A stretch of 64,000 nucleotides of DNA from an uncultured Gammaproteobacteria bacterium (GCA_947259885.1 CAMYNW010000029.1:31510-95509); one strand, 5' to 3'. Counted from the stretch's first letter, positions 1 to 9,480 are shown. Notes: generated by a model not told the origin, from the sequence alone. Numbers and translations are program-made.

Positions 1-125
1 ATGGCGCCCGCGCGTTCTGTATAGTTCGCGATATCGCAAAATAATACAGTCACCTGCTTACGCACGGCCTGAGAATGCTGAGAGGACTCCTTATCGGAGC
101 CCGTCAACGTGGAAGAAGACTCCAT
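1..125 (-). CDS. Class III adenylate/guanylate cyclase, N-terminal part (runs off the window)
   Basis: The minus strand encodes 41 residues that run off the left edge. The segment QVTVLFCDIANYTERAG matches the opening strand of class III nucleotide cyclase domains, and its Asp (FCD) is the usual first metal ligand. The start at 125 is chosen because AAGGAG lies 9 bases upstream; an in-frame ATG at 170 is possible but has no such site. Many proteins starting this way carry ATPase and TPR regions behind the cyclase, but that part is outside the window. It is transcribed away from the aminotransferase gene. Family assignment rests on a short stretch. Confidence 0.7.
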   Translation of the reverse strand, partial: MESSSTLTGSDKESSQHSQAVRKQVTVLFCDIANYTERAGA

Positions 126-368
126 TAGAGAACGCTCCTTGGGCAATTCAGGGCCCCAGCGGCAATCCATGGGAATGAAAAGGACCTTCTACCCACGCTA
201 AAACAAACACGCCTTCTCATTAACTACACCTCACCTCGGTTGCTTGATTCGCTCCGTAATTTTTGTGATTACGATAGTTACCGGAGCTATTCAGTTTCTG
301 TTTTTTCCTAAAGAATATAAACTTTGCCTTTTTATTGCAACCAAACTGCTTCAAACGCCAATAAACAA
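126..368. other. Divergent intergenic region
   Basis: About 240 bases lie between the cyclase start and the aminotransferase start. They hold the ribosome binding site of the cyclase and presumably the promoters of both genes. I see no convincing sigma-70 pair, repeat or RNA. Confidence 0.4.
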
Positions 369-1625
369 ATGAGACTTTCAAAACTCGCCGAGCAGATTCA
401 AACTTCACCTATTCTGACAATTGCGGCAGAGATCAACGCTCGTAATGCAAAAGGAGAATCTATATATAACCTTACTGTCGGTGATTTTGATCCGAGTATA
501 TTTCCGATTCCGGATGCGTTAACGGAGGCAACGATAAAAGCCTATCGCGATCATCAGACTAATTATCCGGGGGCTTTTGGTTTGCCGCGTATTCGCGAAA
601 GCGTGGCCAAACTATTAAATAGAACTTGCGGACTGGACTACCAGGCGGAAGATGTGATTATTGCGAGCGGTTCCCGGCCTGTAATTTATGCTATTTACCG
701 GGCAATTGTTGATCCTGGTGATCGGGTGGTGTTCCCCGTGCCTTCCTGGAACAATGAGCACTATGCGTCGATGCTGGGTGCTGAAACGGTAACTGTTGAA
801 ACCACACCCGAAAGCAATTTTATGCCAACCGCGAAAAACCTAGCGCCGCATCTGGATAATGCTGTTTTGCTCGCGCTCTGTTCTCCGCTTAATCCAACAG
901 GTACCGTGCTTTCAAAAGAAGTATTGGTGGAGATCTGTCAGCTGGTGGTGGGATTGAACAAAAAGCGTTCAGCGGATGAAAAACCGCTGTATGTGATGTT
1001 CGATCAGGTTTATTGGATGCTGACTTTTGGCGATACCGGATTTTATCACGCCGTGCGCGAGTGCCCGGAGATTCGCGACTACGCAGTGTTTGTAGACGGC
1101 ATGTCCAAGGCATTTGCGGGTACTGGCATCCGTGTGGGCTGGGCAACTGGAGCCAGCCATGTCATCGCTAAGATGGTGTCAATTATCGCCCATATTGGCG
1201 CCTGGGCACCCAAACCGGACCAGGTCGCAGTGGGAGAATACCTGGCTATGGATGCAGAGGTTGATATGCATCTTAAAAATTTTAAAACTGCCCTGGAAGC
1301 CAGATTAGATGGCTTCTATGCAGGTTTTATGTCACTCAAGGAGAAAGGCCACGATGTGGAAGCCATTGCCCCGCAAGCCGCTATATATTTGAGTGTTAAG
1401 ATTGACATACTCGGTCGCGAGACAAAGCAGGGAGATTCACTGCAAACATACGATGATGTCCAGCGGTATCTGTTGGACGTAGCACGAATCGGTGTTTTAC
1501 CTTTCTCGTGGTTTGGTGCATATAACTACGGGAACTGGTTTCGGATATCAGTAGGGACAAGTAGACTGGAGGACATCGAAGGCATTATGTCGAGGCTTGA
1601 AGAAGCGCTCAATTGCTTAAAATAA
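369..1625 (+). CDS. PLP-dependent aminotransferase, class I/II
   Basis: A 418-residue fold-type I aminotransferase. Recognisable elements are the N-terminal YNLTVGDFDP region, the ANPTG-type segment (here SPLNPTGTV) near residue 178, the FDQVYW strand carrying the PLP-contacting Asp/Tyr, and the Schiff-base lysine in DGMSKAFAGTGIRVGW near residue 252. The C-terminal arginine that binds the substrate carboxylate is probably in NWFRISVG. The start at the second Met is preferred because family members begin with MxLSKLAxxI; the upstream extension lacks homology features. Substrate is not evident; aspartate or another 2-oxo acid pair is possible. It probably acts in the cytoplasm, upstream of a DUF3461 gene in the same direction. 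Confidence 0.85.
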   Translation: MRLSKLAEQIQTSPILTIAAEINARNAKGESIYNLTVGDFDPSIFPIPDALTEATIKAYRDHQTNYPGAFGLPRIRESVAKLLNRTCGLDYQAEDVIIASGSRPVIYAIYRAIVDPGDRVVFPVPSWNNEHYASMLGAETVTVETTPESNFMPTAKNLAPHLDNAVLLALCSPLNPTGTVLSKEVLVEICQLVVGLNKKRSADEKPLYVMFDQVYWMLTFGDTGFYHAVRECPEIRDYAVFVDGMSKAFAGTGIRVGWATGASHVIAKMVSIIAHIGAWAPKPDQVAVGEYLAMDAEVDMHLKNFKTALEARLDGFYAGFMSLKEKGHDVEAIAPQAAIYLSVKIDILGRETKQGDSLQTYDDVQRYLLDVARIGVLPFSWFGAYNYGNWFRISVGTSRLEDIEGIMSRLEEALNCLK

Positions 1626-1654
1626 ATCAGCACAAATAATATGAGTTTCTATCC

Positions 1655-2038
1655 ATGACAGACTACAAAAGTTTGAATCAGTTAGGTATCAACAATCCCG
1701 ATCAAATAGATCGTTATTCACTGCAAACTGTGAATAATGTTGACATTCTTAGAGTAGTTTATAGACGTAAACAAGGATCACTGTTACCGGATAGTAAGAA
1801 ATTCAGATTCGCAAGAACAGAGAAACTACGCGGAATAGAAAATGGGCCTCGTGGCACATGGGTTGAACATGAAATCTCGCCATTTGTGCGTGACGTTATG
1901 GTTGAGCTCGACAAGATTGTAAAGTCAAAACACAGCCAAGAACACAAAATTGAGGTAATAAAAGAAGAGTTGGTCCGTCTCGAAGAAGAAAATACTCATC
2001 GCGTTGCGTACATAAGAAATCTAATCGAACAGCTTTAA
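1655..2038 (+). CDS. DUF3461 family protein
   Basis: A 127-residue soluble protein with the family signature: an N-terminal Y.sL..lGI.n..qIdRYSL segment, then GSLLPDSKKFRFAR, EISPFVRDVMVELD and a charged C-terminal helix that is probably coiled coil (residues 85-125). The family is common in Gammaproteobacteria and has no established function. The gene lies 29 bases after the aminotransferase on the same strand, so cotranscription is possible. Length matches the family. Confidence 0.8.
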   Translation: MTDYKSLNQLGINNPDQIDRYSLQTVNNVDILRVVYRRKQGSLLPDSKKFRFARTEKLRGIENGPRGTWVEHEISPFVRDVMVELDKIVKSKHSQEHKIEVIKEELVRLEEENTHRVAYIRNLIEQL

Positions 2039-2112
2039 TCTGATCGTGACCGGCAGCAAATTAACAGATTAGTGGTGGATAAACCGGACTTTCTGCTAAG
2101 CCGCATATAGAG

Positions 2113-2667
2113 TTAGTTGACCTGTGTAGTTAACTGATCGAGAAGACCTGTAATTTTTGGATCATCCGGCTTGACCGTTGAACTGAATCGACCTGCAACC
2201 CGACCGTCTGCGTCTACCACATACTTATAAAAATTCCACTTTGGACCGGCAGACTGTCTGGCCAACTCTTTGAACAACGGATGGGCGTCATGCCCGGTAA
2301 CGTCAACCGGTGAGAGCATAGTGAAGCTCACTCCGTAATTGAGATAACACACGTCTGCCGTCTTCTCTTCGCTGGAAGCTTCCTGGAAAAAGGAGTTGGA
2401 GGAGACCCCAATGAACCCAACCCCTTTGTCACTGTACTTCTGATACATCGCTTCAAGGGCGGTGAATTGGGGTGTAAAACCACAGTGGCTCGCAGTGTTT
2501 ACGATAACTATAGGTTTGCCAGCGAACTGTTCGCACAAGTTGACTGTTTTGCTGCTGTGCAGGCGTTTCATTGAGTGGTTGAGCCAGTCAGGACAGTTCG
2601 CCAGCCCAGCGGCAGGCAGTGCCAGCGTCACCAGCATGATCGAAATTTTAATTCTATTGCGCAACAT
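2113..2667 (-). CDS. Glutathione peroxidase family protein, exported
   Basis: A 184-residue thiol peroxidase of the GPx family. An N-terminal signal peptide (about residues 1-24, ending GLANC) suggests periplasmic location. The peroxidatic cysteine is Cys62 in NTASHCGFTPQ; the FIGVSSNSFFQE and WNFYKYVVDADG segments correspond to the Gln- and Trp/Asn-containing active-site blocks. It is a cysteine enzyme, not a selenoprotein, so thioredoxin-type reduction is likely. The start at 2667 is chosen because it creates a clean signal peptide; longer in-frame starts read through the intergenic region. It follows the PqiA-like gene on the same strand. Confidence 0.88.
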   Translation of the reverse strand: MLRNRIKISIMLVTLALPAAGLANCPDWLNHSMKRLHSSKTVNLCEQFAGKPIVIVNTASHCGFTPQFTALEAMYQKYSDKGVGFIGVSSNSFFQEASSEEKTADVCYLNYGVSFTMLSPVDVTGHDAHPLFKELARQSAGPKWNFYKYVVDADGRVAGRFSSTVKPDDPKITGLLDQLTTQVN

Positions 2668-2759
2668 TTTCACAGGAAATTTCTCTTCAAATCTAAACCT
2701 AAGATAACATTTGCAGTCGCAAGAAATTGTGAAGAGATATGCAAAGCTGGAACTACGAA

Positions 2760-3359
2760 CTAAGATTCCTCGTCCTGCAGCAGCTGTGCCGATAAAATTG
2801 ACAGTAAACAATAGCCGAGAAAGAAGTAAAACCCGGGCCCGAGGTAGGCCTCAAAACTAAGCAGCCCACCTTCTTTTTTAACCGCATTGGCAGCCAGGTA
2901 TGCGACAAAAACTCCGACAACGTAGACATCAGCCATTGACCATTTACTGATATAGCCGCCGATTTTTCGCAGCACACGACTTAACGCCGGATCGATTCTC
3001 AGGCAGCTGAACAGCAACATCAGCCCCTTAACTACGGGAATAATTATGCTAAACAACGCCACAAGAAATGCGACCAGGGCGTAACCGTTGTCGAACAGCT
3101 CCCCTACAGTGTCAAGAATACTTCTGGTTTTTTTATAGACTTCGATTGAACCGGTAACTTCCATATTTTCGAGCAATACTTCTGCCAGCGTATCGATAAG
3201 TTCCGGAGTTTCCGGACTCTCCACAATAATATCTTTGCCGATTGTAACCATATCGGCTTTTTCGACGGTACCCGTGAGGCTAAGCAGAGGCAGTGTAAGA
3301 CCAGGATAAAGCAGAACGTAAGCGATAAAAAGCGATAGCAGACCAATGTTATTTTTCAT
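2760..3359 (-). CDS. PqiA-like (paraquat-inducible protein A) integral membrane protein
   Basis: A 199-residue inner-membrane protein with four predicted helices: about residues 5-28 (LFIAYVLLYPGLTLPLLSL), 95-118, 140-160 and 172-194. The segment IGGYISKWSMADVYVVGVFVAYLAA is the conserved PqiA core, W-S-M-x-D-V. PqiA domains work with MCE proteins in lipid trafficking between membranes; here only one domain is present and no MCE partner is adjacent. A long loop between helices 1 and 2 carries Glu-rich sequence. It is followed by the exported glutathione peroxidase, suggesting an envelope-stress operon, which is inference. Confidence 0.8.
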   Translation of the reverse strand: MKNNIGLLSLFIAYVLLYPGLTLPLLSLTGTVEKADMVTIGKDIIVESPETPELIDTLAEVLLENMEVTGSIEVYKKTRSILDTVGELFDNGYALVAFLVALFSIIIPVVKGLMLLFSCLRIDPALSRVLRKIGGYISKWSMADVYVVGVFVAYLAANAVKKEGGLLSFEAYLGPGFYFFLGYCLLSILSAQLLQDEES

Positions 3360-3411
3360 AGATGAATGGATTAACTGAGAATAGAGTGCTGGAATGCGGC
3401 TGGTGAGCGAG

Positions 3412-4653
3412 TCAGGTCACCGTAGCGATCCGACCGTACTTTGGATCGAGCCAGGATTTCTGGTGCAGGCAGTCTGTAAGGGTAGCAACAGCATTCCAAA
3501 CTTCTTCGAAACTGATGTAAAGAGGGGAAAACCCAAAACGCATTAAACTGGGCGCTCTGAAGTCACCCACCACGCCCCTGTCGATCATAGCCTGTACTAC
3601 GCTGTATCCATGCTCAAAAGCAATAGATACATGACTGCCGCGTTGCGTAAATTCAGATGGTCCAATTACATCCAACCCATAGTCTGAACATTCCTGTTCA
3701 ATCAATTCTATAAACAGAGCACACAGGGCCATGGATTTCTCGCGCACTTGTTGCATTGAAACCCCGTCATAAGTGTCGAGGCCGCATTCCACACCACGCA
3801 TCGACAATATTGGCTGGGTTCCAGACAGCATTCGTTTAATACCTACAGCAGGTTCGTATTCAGGTGAAAAACTGAACGGATTAGCGTGACTCCACCAGCC
3901 TGACAAAGGCTGGGTCATCTGTTGGTGGTGACGGGTAGCGGCATAGATGTAGGCTGGTGCGCCCGGGCCACCGTTCAGATACTTGTAGGTGCATCCGACA
4001 GCAAAATCCGCGTGATAACGGTCTAATTCGACAGGCATCACCCCTGCACTGTGGCAAAGATCCCACACAACCAATACGCCTTGAGATTGGGCAGCTTGAT
4101 TGACGCGCTCCATATCCAGAAGCGCTCCGGTCTTATAGTTAATCTGAGAAAGTACCGCAACAGCGACGTTTTGGTCGAACCGCTCCGCAATCTCCTGCTC
4201 GTTTTCAATTAAATCCACCTGCACCTCACGACCGCAGCTCGTGACTGCGCTCTGAATAATATATAGATCGGTGGGAAAATCACCTCGATGGGCAAGTATC
4301 CGGCAGCGAGACGAGTTAATGCCGAGTGCAGCATGCAGCGCTTTATGCAAGTTAATGGAAGTATTGTCACACACTACCACTTGCCCACTGTCAGCGCCGA
4401 TCAAGGTGCCGATTCTATTACCCAGGATGGATGGAAGTTCGAACCAACCTGCTTTGTTCCAACTTTGGATCAGATCCTGGCCCCATTCTTGTTCCACAGT
4501 GGCGGTTAGTGTTGCTGGTGCCAATCTGGACATTGCGCCTAGAGAGTTTCCATCCAGATAAATGCGGTCAGCTGCGGTCAGGAATCTGTCTCGGCAATAC
4601 TGCAGTGGGTCCTTCTGGTCTAATGCAATACAATCCTTTCGGGTTAACGTCAT
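3412..4653 (-). CDS. kynU: Kynureninase
   Basis: A 413-residue PLP enzyme that hydrolyses L-kynurenine (and 3-hydroxykynurenine) to anthranilate (or 3-hydroxyanthranilate) plus alanine. Family features are YLDGNSLG near residue 35, SWNKAGWFELP, the CDNTSINLHKAL phosphate-binding region, FPTDLYI, DLCHSAGVMPVEL with the PLP Asp, and the PLP lysine in VGCTYKYLNGGPGAPAYIY near residue 227. Length agrees with the family. It is divergent from the formamidase, with only 22 bases between start codons. No tryptophan 2,3-dioxygenase is visible in the window. Confidence 0.95.
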   Translation of the reverse strand: MTLTRKDCIALDQKDPLQYCRDRFLTAADRIYLDGNSLGAMSRLAPATLTATVEQEWGQDLIQSWNKAGWFELPSILGNRIGTLIGADSGQVVVCDNTSINLHKALHAALGINSSRCRILAHRGDFPTDLYIIQSAVTSCGREVQVDLIENEQEIAERFDQNVAVAVLSQINYKTGALLDMERVNQAAQSQGVLVVWDLCHSAGVMPVELDRYHADFAVGCTYKYLNGGPGAPAYIYAATRHHQQMTQPLSGWWSHANPFSFSPEYEPAVGIKRMLSGTQPILSMRGVECGLDTYDGVSMQQVREKSMALCALFIELIEQECSDYGLDVIGPSEFTQRGSHVSIAFEHGYSVVQAMIDRGVVGDFRAPSLMRFGFSPLYISFEEVWNAVATLTDCLHQKSWLDPKYGRIATVT

Positions 4654-4675
4654 CAGAATATTAAAATTTTAAACA

Positions 4676-5536
4676 ATGTCATTGTATCGCGGGATGGACA
4701 GCGAAAAGCTGGAAATTGAATATTCGCCGAGCAGCATGACGGGCGGTGAATACTTATCTTTCATACAACAATATAAAATCGAAAGCGCCCGAGCAAGACA
4801 GCTGGTAACTGTGGATCTGGATACTGAATATGGAGACCAACCGGGACAGGTGGTGGATTTCTATCATGCTAGTGGCCCCGATTCACCATTACATGTATTC
4901 ATCCACGGGGGTTACTGGCAAGAGCTGGCGTCCAAAGATGCAGCGACCATGGCAAGACCATTGGTCAATAACGGCGTGAGTCTTGGTGTCGTCAATTATA
5001 CTCTTGCTCCTGAAGCCAGCATTGATCAGATGGTCGATGAATGCTATTCGGCCCTTCGCCATTTGCTGATTAATGCTTCGGATTTCGGGATCGATCCAAG
5101 GAACGTATCGCTCTCCGGACACAGTGCGGGGGCGCAGCTTGTCATGCATATGTTGAGCCGGTATCAAGCAGATGAATTACTGCAGGGTGTTCGGCTGGTG
5201 GTGTTGATTAGTGGTATCTACGATCTCGTCCCGATTTGCTTTACATCGATCAATAAGATGCTGCGCCTCGACGCTGAAAAAGCCCGCGATTTGAGCCCAT
5301 TATTCAACATCTCAAGTATTTCTATACCGATTTTGATTGCCGTTGCACAGAATGATACTCGTGAGTTTCGAAGACAGGCCAGGGATTATTTCGAGCAATT
5401 GTGCAGCGCCAGGGTGCCTTGTCGGTTAGTTGAAGTTCGCAACCGAAATCACTTCGATATTGTCCTGAACTGGGATGCAGATCCGCAAGAGATATTGAAT
5501 ACTATTCTAGAGTCAAATCAAGCAGACTTTGACTGA
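4676..5536 (+). CDS. Alpha/beta hydrolase, probable kynurenine formamidase (AFMID-like)
   Basis: A 286-residue alpha/beta hydrolase. The oxyanion motif HGGYW (about residues 76-80), nucleophile elbow SGHSAGAQL (about residue 148) and the late NRNHFDI histidine match the AFMID type of arylformamidase, which hydrolyses N-formylkynurenine to kynurenine and formate. This is distinct from the metal-dependent KynB type. Position back-to-back with kynureninase supports the assignment. A second start six codons downstream is possible. The gene ends one base before the stop of the convergent decarboxylase. Confidence 0.82.
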   Translation: MSLYRGMDSEKLEIEYSPSSMTGGEYLSFIQQYKIESARARQLVTVDLDTEYGDQPGQVVDFYHASGPDSPLHVFIHGGYWQELASKDAATMARPLVNNGVSLGVVNYTLAPEASIDQMVDECYSALRHLLINASDFGIDPRNVSLSGHSAGAQLVMHMLSRYQADELLQGVRLVVLISGIYDLVPICFTSINKMLRLDAEKARDLSPLFNISSISIPILIAVAQNDTREFRRQARDYFEQLCSARVPCRLVEVRNRNHFDIVLNWDADPQEILNTILESNQADFD

Positions 5537-5537
5537 T

Positions 5538-6677
5538 TTAGAGTATATAGCGCTTCTTGTTACTTATATTCTGCATGAATCTGCTTTTGATCTCCAAAGC
5601 TTTAAGAGGGATATCACCTCCGGTTTTATCATTACCTGCCTTGATCATGTAATGCACAAATCGTAAACGATCACCGAGCATATCTTTAAACTCGCTGGTA
5701 CTGTCAGTCATACCGCAAGAATCAACTCCCATGGCACCGATCATGCCGGATAAGTTCATACCCTGGGAGCTGAGCGTGGGCTGGTTTCCAGTAGAACCCC
5801 AGCTTCCGTTATCAAGACATATCACAGTGAGATTAGGGGGATTGTATGTTGCAATATCTATCAACTGATTTGGATTAAAGAAAAAAGATCCATCACCATC
5901 TATTACGTAAACATGGCGCTTCGGGAGCTCCAGAGCAAGACCGATGCCGACTTCTGTTGCGGATCCGAGGGCACCTAACATATAAAAATTACTGGCCCTG
6001 TCCTTAGTGTTATATAGCTCCTTTGACGGAAACCCGATTTGCGAAACCACCACATCCTCATCTGCTACCACATCCATTATTTCGGATATGGCTTCGATAC
6101 GATTTTTACTCGGGCTTCCACTGTAACCTGAAGCTGACACTTGTACTGGTTTGATGCTCGGTTGACCAAAAACATGGTAATCGGCGTTATTTGTTTCCCA
6201 AAGCTCAGGAGACATCAGGTAAACCTTGACCTTTCCTTCACTGTAAACATCGTACAAGTCGGCTTCCAAGTCGACGATATCGTCATTTGATTTGAGAATG
6301 CTGTATTCGACATCGATGGCATTTAAGATGTCTTCAATTTTACCGCCGAGAATAATCTGAGCCTCGATCGGCTCATTGTGATAGCCACGCCATGATACGA
6401 AAATGGGCAGTGCCTCCTGATACAATTTTTGCATCGTATACAGCTCTGTGATCAAATTCCCGAGACCGGTATTCTGGATCATCATTGCACTGCGTTTTCC
6501 AGCCAGGCTGCGCCCAAAGCATAGCCCGAGACCAACGGATTCCTTGGTGATATCCCACACAGAAACCGAATCAGGAACCAGCTGCATCAATGCGTTAAGT
6601 TTGTTGCACGGCAGGTAACATACTTTGTCAACTTGGTTTTCAGTAATTGCTTTCCAGACAGTTTGAGCGTTATTCAT
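5538..6677 (-). CDS. ThDP-dependent decarboxylase, fused sulfopyruvate/phosphonopyruvate decarboxylase-like
   Basis: A 379-residue protein that combines both halves of the ComD/ComE-type enzyme. Residues 1-165 form the alpha-like Pyr domain with a catalytic-type glutamate in DITKESVGLGLCFG; residues about 190-379 form the beta-like PP domain with the ThDP/Mg motif GDGSFFFNP followed by the distal LDNGSWG. Such enzymes decarboxylate 3-sulfopyruvate to sulfoacetaldehyde or 3-phosphonopyruvate to phosphonoacetaldehyde. The start at 6677 matches the family N-terminus; the upstream 20 codons look non-coding. No phosphonate mutase or coenzyme M genes lie nearby, so the substrate is open. Confidence 0.8.
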   Translation of the reverse strand: MNNAQTVWKAITENQVDKVCYLPCNKLNALMQLVPDSVSVWDITKESVGLGLCFGRSLAGKRSAMMIQNTGLGNLITELYTMQKLYQEALPIFVSWRGYHNEPIEAQIILGGKIEDILNAIDVEYSILKSNDDIVDLEADLYDVYSEGKVKVYLMSPELWETNNADYHVFGQPSIKPVQVSASGYSGSPSKNRIEAISEIMDVVADEDVVVSQIGFPSKELYNTKDRASNFYMLGALGSATEVGIGLALELPKRHVYVIDGDGSFFFNPNQLIDIATYNPPNLTVICLDNGSWGSTGNQPTLSSQGMNLSGMIGAMGVDSCGMTDSTSEFKDMLGDRLRFVHYMIKAGNDKTGGDIPLKALEIKSRFMQNISNKKRYIL

Positions 6678-6806
6678 TTTTAGAGAACCGGTTAGATTGA
6701 ACACATTCAGGGTAGGTATGGTAACCCAACCAGTCAATCGACGAGAATACTGGAACTCAAATACGTGATTGCTGACTAATATTCATAGGCTAACAGGATT
6801 CAGATA

Positions 6807-7670
6807 TTGTCAAGGTTGTTCAGATTTTTGATTGTCGTAACCGTCGCCCTTGGAGTGGTTGGCTGTACTACCAATTCTCTCGTAATTCGGTATTTCTATG
6901 GCCGCATGGACAATAATATTAATAACCGAATTTTGGCGATGGCCGATTTTTCGAACGCCCAGAAGGGGGAAATTCGAGAAGCAGTGGATGAATACGTTGC
7001 GTGGCATCGCCGCAACGAGCTGCCGCGATATGCAGAGTTTATTGAAGAATTGCAGGTAAAGGTCGAGTCGGGTCTCCTCAATCACGATGCGGTGCTGCAA
7101 GATATGGAAACGGCTAGGAATTTCGCCAAGACAGGCTTCCTGAAATCCCCTTTTGTTCAATCCACGACTTTTTTAAAGAGTTTGGAAGACAGGCAGGTCG
7201 CTCAGGTGGCCGAACACTTCTCGCGACAGAATGAGAAGTTTCTCGAATGGATGGCAAAGCGAAAGAGCGAGCGTGGAAACGAAAAGCGTCTCAACAGCAT
7301 AGTTAAAAACACCCGCAGGTTCGGCATAACGCTGAATGATGAGCAGCAACGCATTATCTCCCAAGGGCTAACGCAGTATGACAATGATCCCATGGAAAGA
7401 CACTTGCTTTGGAATCACTGGGAGCAGCAGCTGATTGAATTACTAGAAGAACGTGAACGACCGGAATTTGAAGTAAAACTGACGGAACACCTTCGACTCT
7501 ACCAAGACCAGATGAGAATTCATAATCCTGAAAGGGACCTGCATAATCGAAAGGTTTCGGCTCAAATTATTCTTGAGGTTGTGCAAAACCTGGATCCAAA
7601 ACAAAAACAGATCTTATTGGGCCAGCTTGAGCAAACAAAGAAGATTTTGCTGCGTATTTCTTCGAGTTGA
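6807..7670 (+). CDS. DUF6279 family lipoprotein
   Basis: A 287-residue predicted lipoprotein. The signal peptide ends in a lipobox, VVGC with the lipidated cysteine near residue 20. The mature part is highly charged and helical, with the pattern IRYFYGRMDNNINNRI..F...QK.EI at its start, as in DUF6279 proteins of Gammaproteobacteria, whose function is unknown. A TTG start is used, preceded by AGGA 8 bases upstream; the next ATG would remove the signal peptide. Probably anchored in the outer membrane, facing the periplasm. Confidence 0.75.
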   Translation: MSRLFRFLIVVTVALGVVGCTTNSLVIRYFYGRMDNNINNRILAMADFSNAQKGEIREAVDEYVAWHRRNELPRYAEFIEELQVKVESGLLNHDAVLQDMETARNFAKTGFLKSPFVQSTTFLKSLEDRQVAQVAEHFSRQNEKFLEWMAKRKSERGNEKRLNSIVKNTRRFGITLNDEQQRIISQGLTQYDNDPMERHLLWNHWEQQLIELLEERERPEFEVKLTEHLRLYQDQMRIHNPERDLHNRKVSAQIILEVVQNLDPKQKQILLGQLEQTKKILLRISSS

Positions 7671-7788
7671 TCGATGTTGACTCGTTGAGCTGGAACCCAT
7701 GAGGATAAAACCATTGACAATGCATTTCGTTGACATCACTTTTCTCATACAATTGCGAAAACAGAGCGCCGCATGAAGGGGCGACAAA

Positions 7789-8196
7789 ATGTATTCACTA
7801 ATAATTGATGTAATCGTTTCGTTTCTATTGGGTTCCATGGTGTTTTTTGCAGCCGTGGTAGCGCCGACTGCGTTTAGATGTTTGAAACCGGATCAAGCCG
7901 GACTGTATCTTCGGACAGTGTTTCCAAGATACTTTTTATGGGGAATTATCGTTTCGATTGCGGCTCTACTCGTGTGTTTGTTTCACTCGCCAAAAGGCAG
8001 CGTTTTAATGACGATGGTTCTTATAGGGTTTGTATACTCTCGGCAGATTCTAGTGCCGAAGATAAACCAAGCGCGAGACAGATGGAATGAAACCGAGAAC
8101 GCTGGTGATAAAGCGAAGTTTGATGCGTTGCACAGGCGCAGCGTGATAATTAACGCCGCACAAATGATCATGCTGGTCACTATCATTATCGCCTGA
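7789..8196 (+). CDS. DUF4149 / TMEM205-like membrane protein
   Basis: A 135-residue membrane protein with four hydrophobic segments (about residues 3-25, 45-66, 68-88 and 115-134). The first helix pattern, LLGSMVFFAAVVAPTAF, and the cytoplasmic loop RQILVPKINQARDRW are typical of the DUF4149/TMEM205 family. No activity is established for bacterial members. AAGGGG lies 9 bases before the ATG. It is followed 29 bases later by the MFS gene. Confidence 0.75.
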   Translation: MYSLIIDVIVSFLLGSMVFFAAVVAPTAFRCLKPDQAGLYLRTVFPRYFLWGIIVSIAALLVCLFHSPKGSVLMTMVLIGFVYSRQILVPKINQARDRWNETENAGDKAKFDALHRRSVIINAAQMIMLVTIIIA

Positions 8197-8225
8197 CCGG
8201 CTCATAACAACTCTCCTACCAGGAC

Positions 8226-9480
8226 ATGAACCGAATCCTGCTTGATCGACAGGTGTTGTCCTGGGCTTTATACGATTGGGCTAATTCAGCGTTTGCTACC
8301 ACCGTAATGGCCGGCTTCTTCCCGGTTTTCTACGGAATGTTGAGTGAGAGTATCAGCATCCGGGATTCTCAGTTCTGGTTCAATATCTGTCTCGCCACAT
8401 CCAGCATACTAATCGCAGTTGCAGCGCCTGTTCTTGGCGCAATCGCCGATCGTGGGGGCAGCCGTAAAAAGTTTCTGGCTACTTTTGCAATGTTAGGGAT
8501 TGTAATGAGCGCAAGTCTAGCCTGGGTTCATGGCGGAATGTGGGGGATTGGACTGGTGATATATGGATTTGGCCAAATCGGCTTTGCGGGTGCAAATATA
8601 TTCTACGATTCCATGATCGTGGATGTGGCCAAAGAAGATGAGCTCGACATCATCTCAGGTTTCGGATACGCACTTGGCTATGTGGGCGGTGGCTTGCTGT
8701 TCCTAATAAACGTATTGATGGTAACCAAACCTTCAATGTTTGGAATTGCAGATGCATCTGCCGCGTTATCGCTTTCGTTTATCAGTGTCGGCCTATGGTG
8801 GGCTGTATTTACGATTCCGCTACTATTAACTGTCAGGGAAACGCCTACTAAAAATGTTGCCAGTGCGAGGGGATCAATAAAAGAAGGCTGGTCACAATTG
8901 ATCAACACCTTCCGTGAAGTTCGAAAGCTCAAGGTGATGTTTATATTTCTTGCGGGCTACTGGCTTTATATAGACGGGGTAGGAACAATTATTAAAATGG
9001 CAGTGTTCTTTGCCAATAGAGTGCTGGAACTGCCGCCTCAAAGCTTGATCTCGGCATTGCAGCTGACCCAGTTTGATGCTTTTCCAGCCGCGATTTTTTA
9101 TGGCTGGCTAGGGGAGAAAATACACCGCTGCCGTGATTTATGCCTGGGGCTGGCTCGAAAGCAGTGCAGACTTCTACAAACTCGCGGTGGCAATCGGATT
9201 AGTTCAGGGCGGCGTTCAGAGTCTCAGCCGGTCGCTGTTTGCAAGATTGATACCTCGATCGAAAACAGCAGAGTTTTTTGGATTCTTCAACATGGTGGGT
9301 AAGTTCGCCAGTATTCTCGGGCCGCTACTCATGGCACTAGTCCCTGTGATGGTAGCAGGTGCCAATGAAAGAGACGCGATACTGGTGTTGATTCTGCTTT
9401 TTGTCGGGGGTGGTTTGTTGCTTTTCAGAGTAGATACTCGCGCGGGAATCGAGGCTGCCCGGCAACTGGAGCAAGAATAG
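8226..9480 (+). pseudogene. UMF1/Atg22-type MFS transporter, frameshifted
   Basis: The first part (8226 to about 9119) encodes helices of an MFS permease with the family opening WALYDWANSAFATTV and the loop GAIADRGGSRKKF. The reading frame then moves by one within or next to the AAAA run at 9117-9120; the rest (about 9121-9480) continues as YTAAVIYAWGW, then GLVQGGVQSLSRSLFARLIP and the last helices. The second-half A-motif loop, usually G-A-K-R after the GxLxxx segment, is missing between LGEK and YTAA, so a small out-of-frame deletion is more likely than a one-base error. Without repair, the product would be a truncated 358-residue protein with an aberrant tail. Confidence 0.8.
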
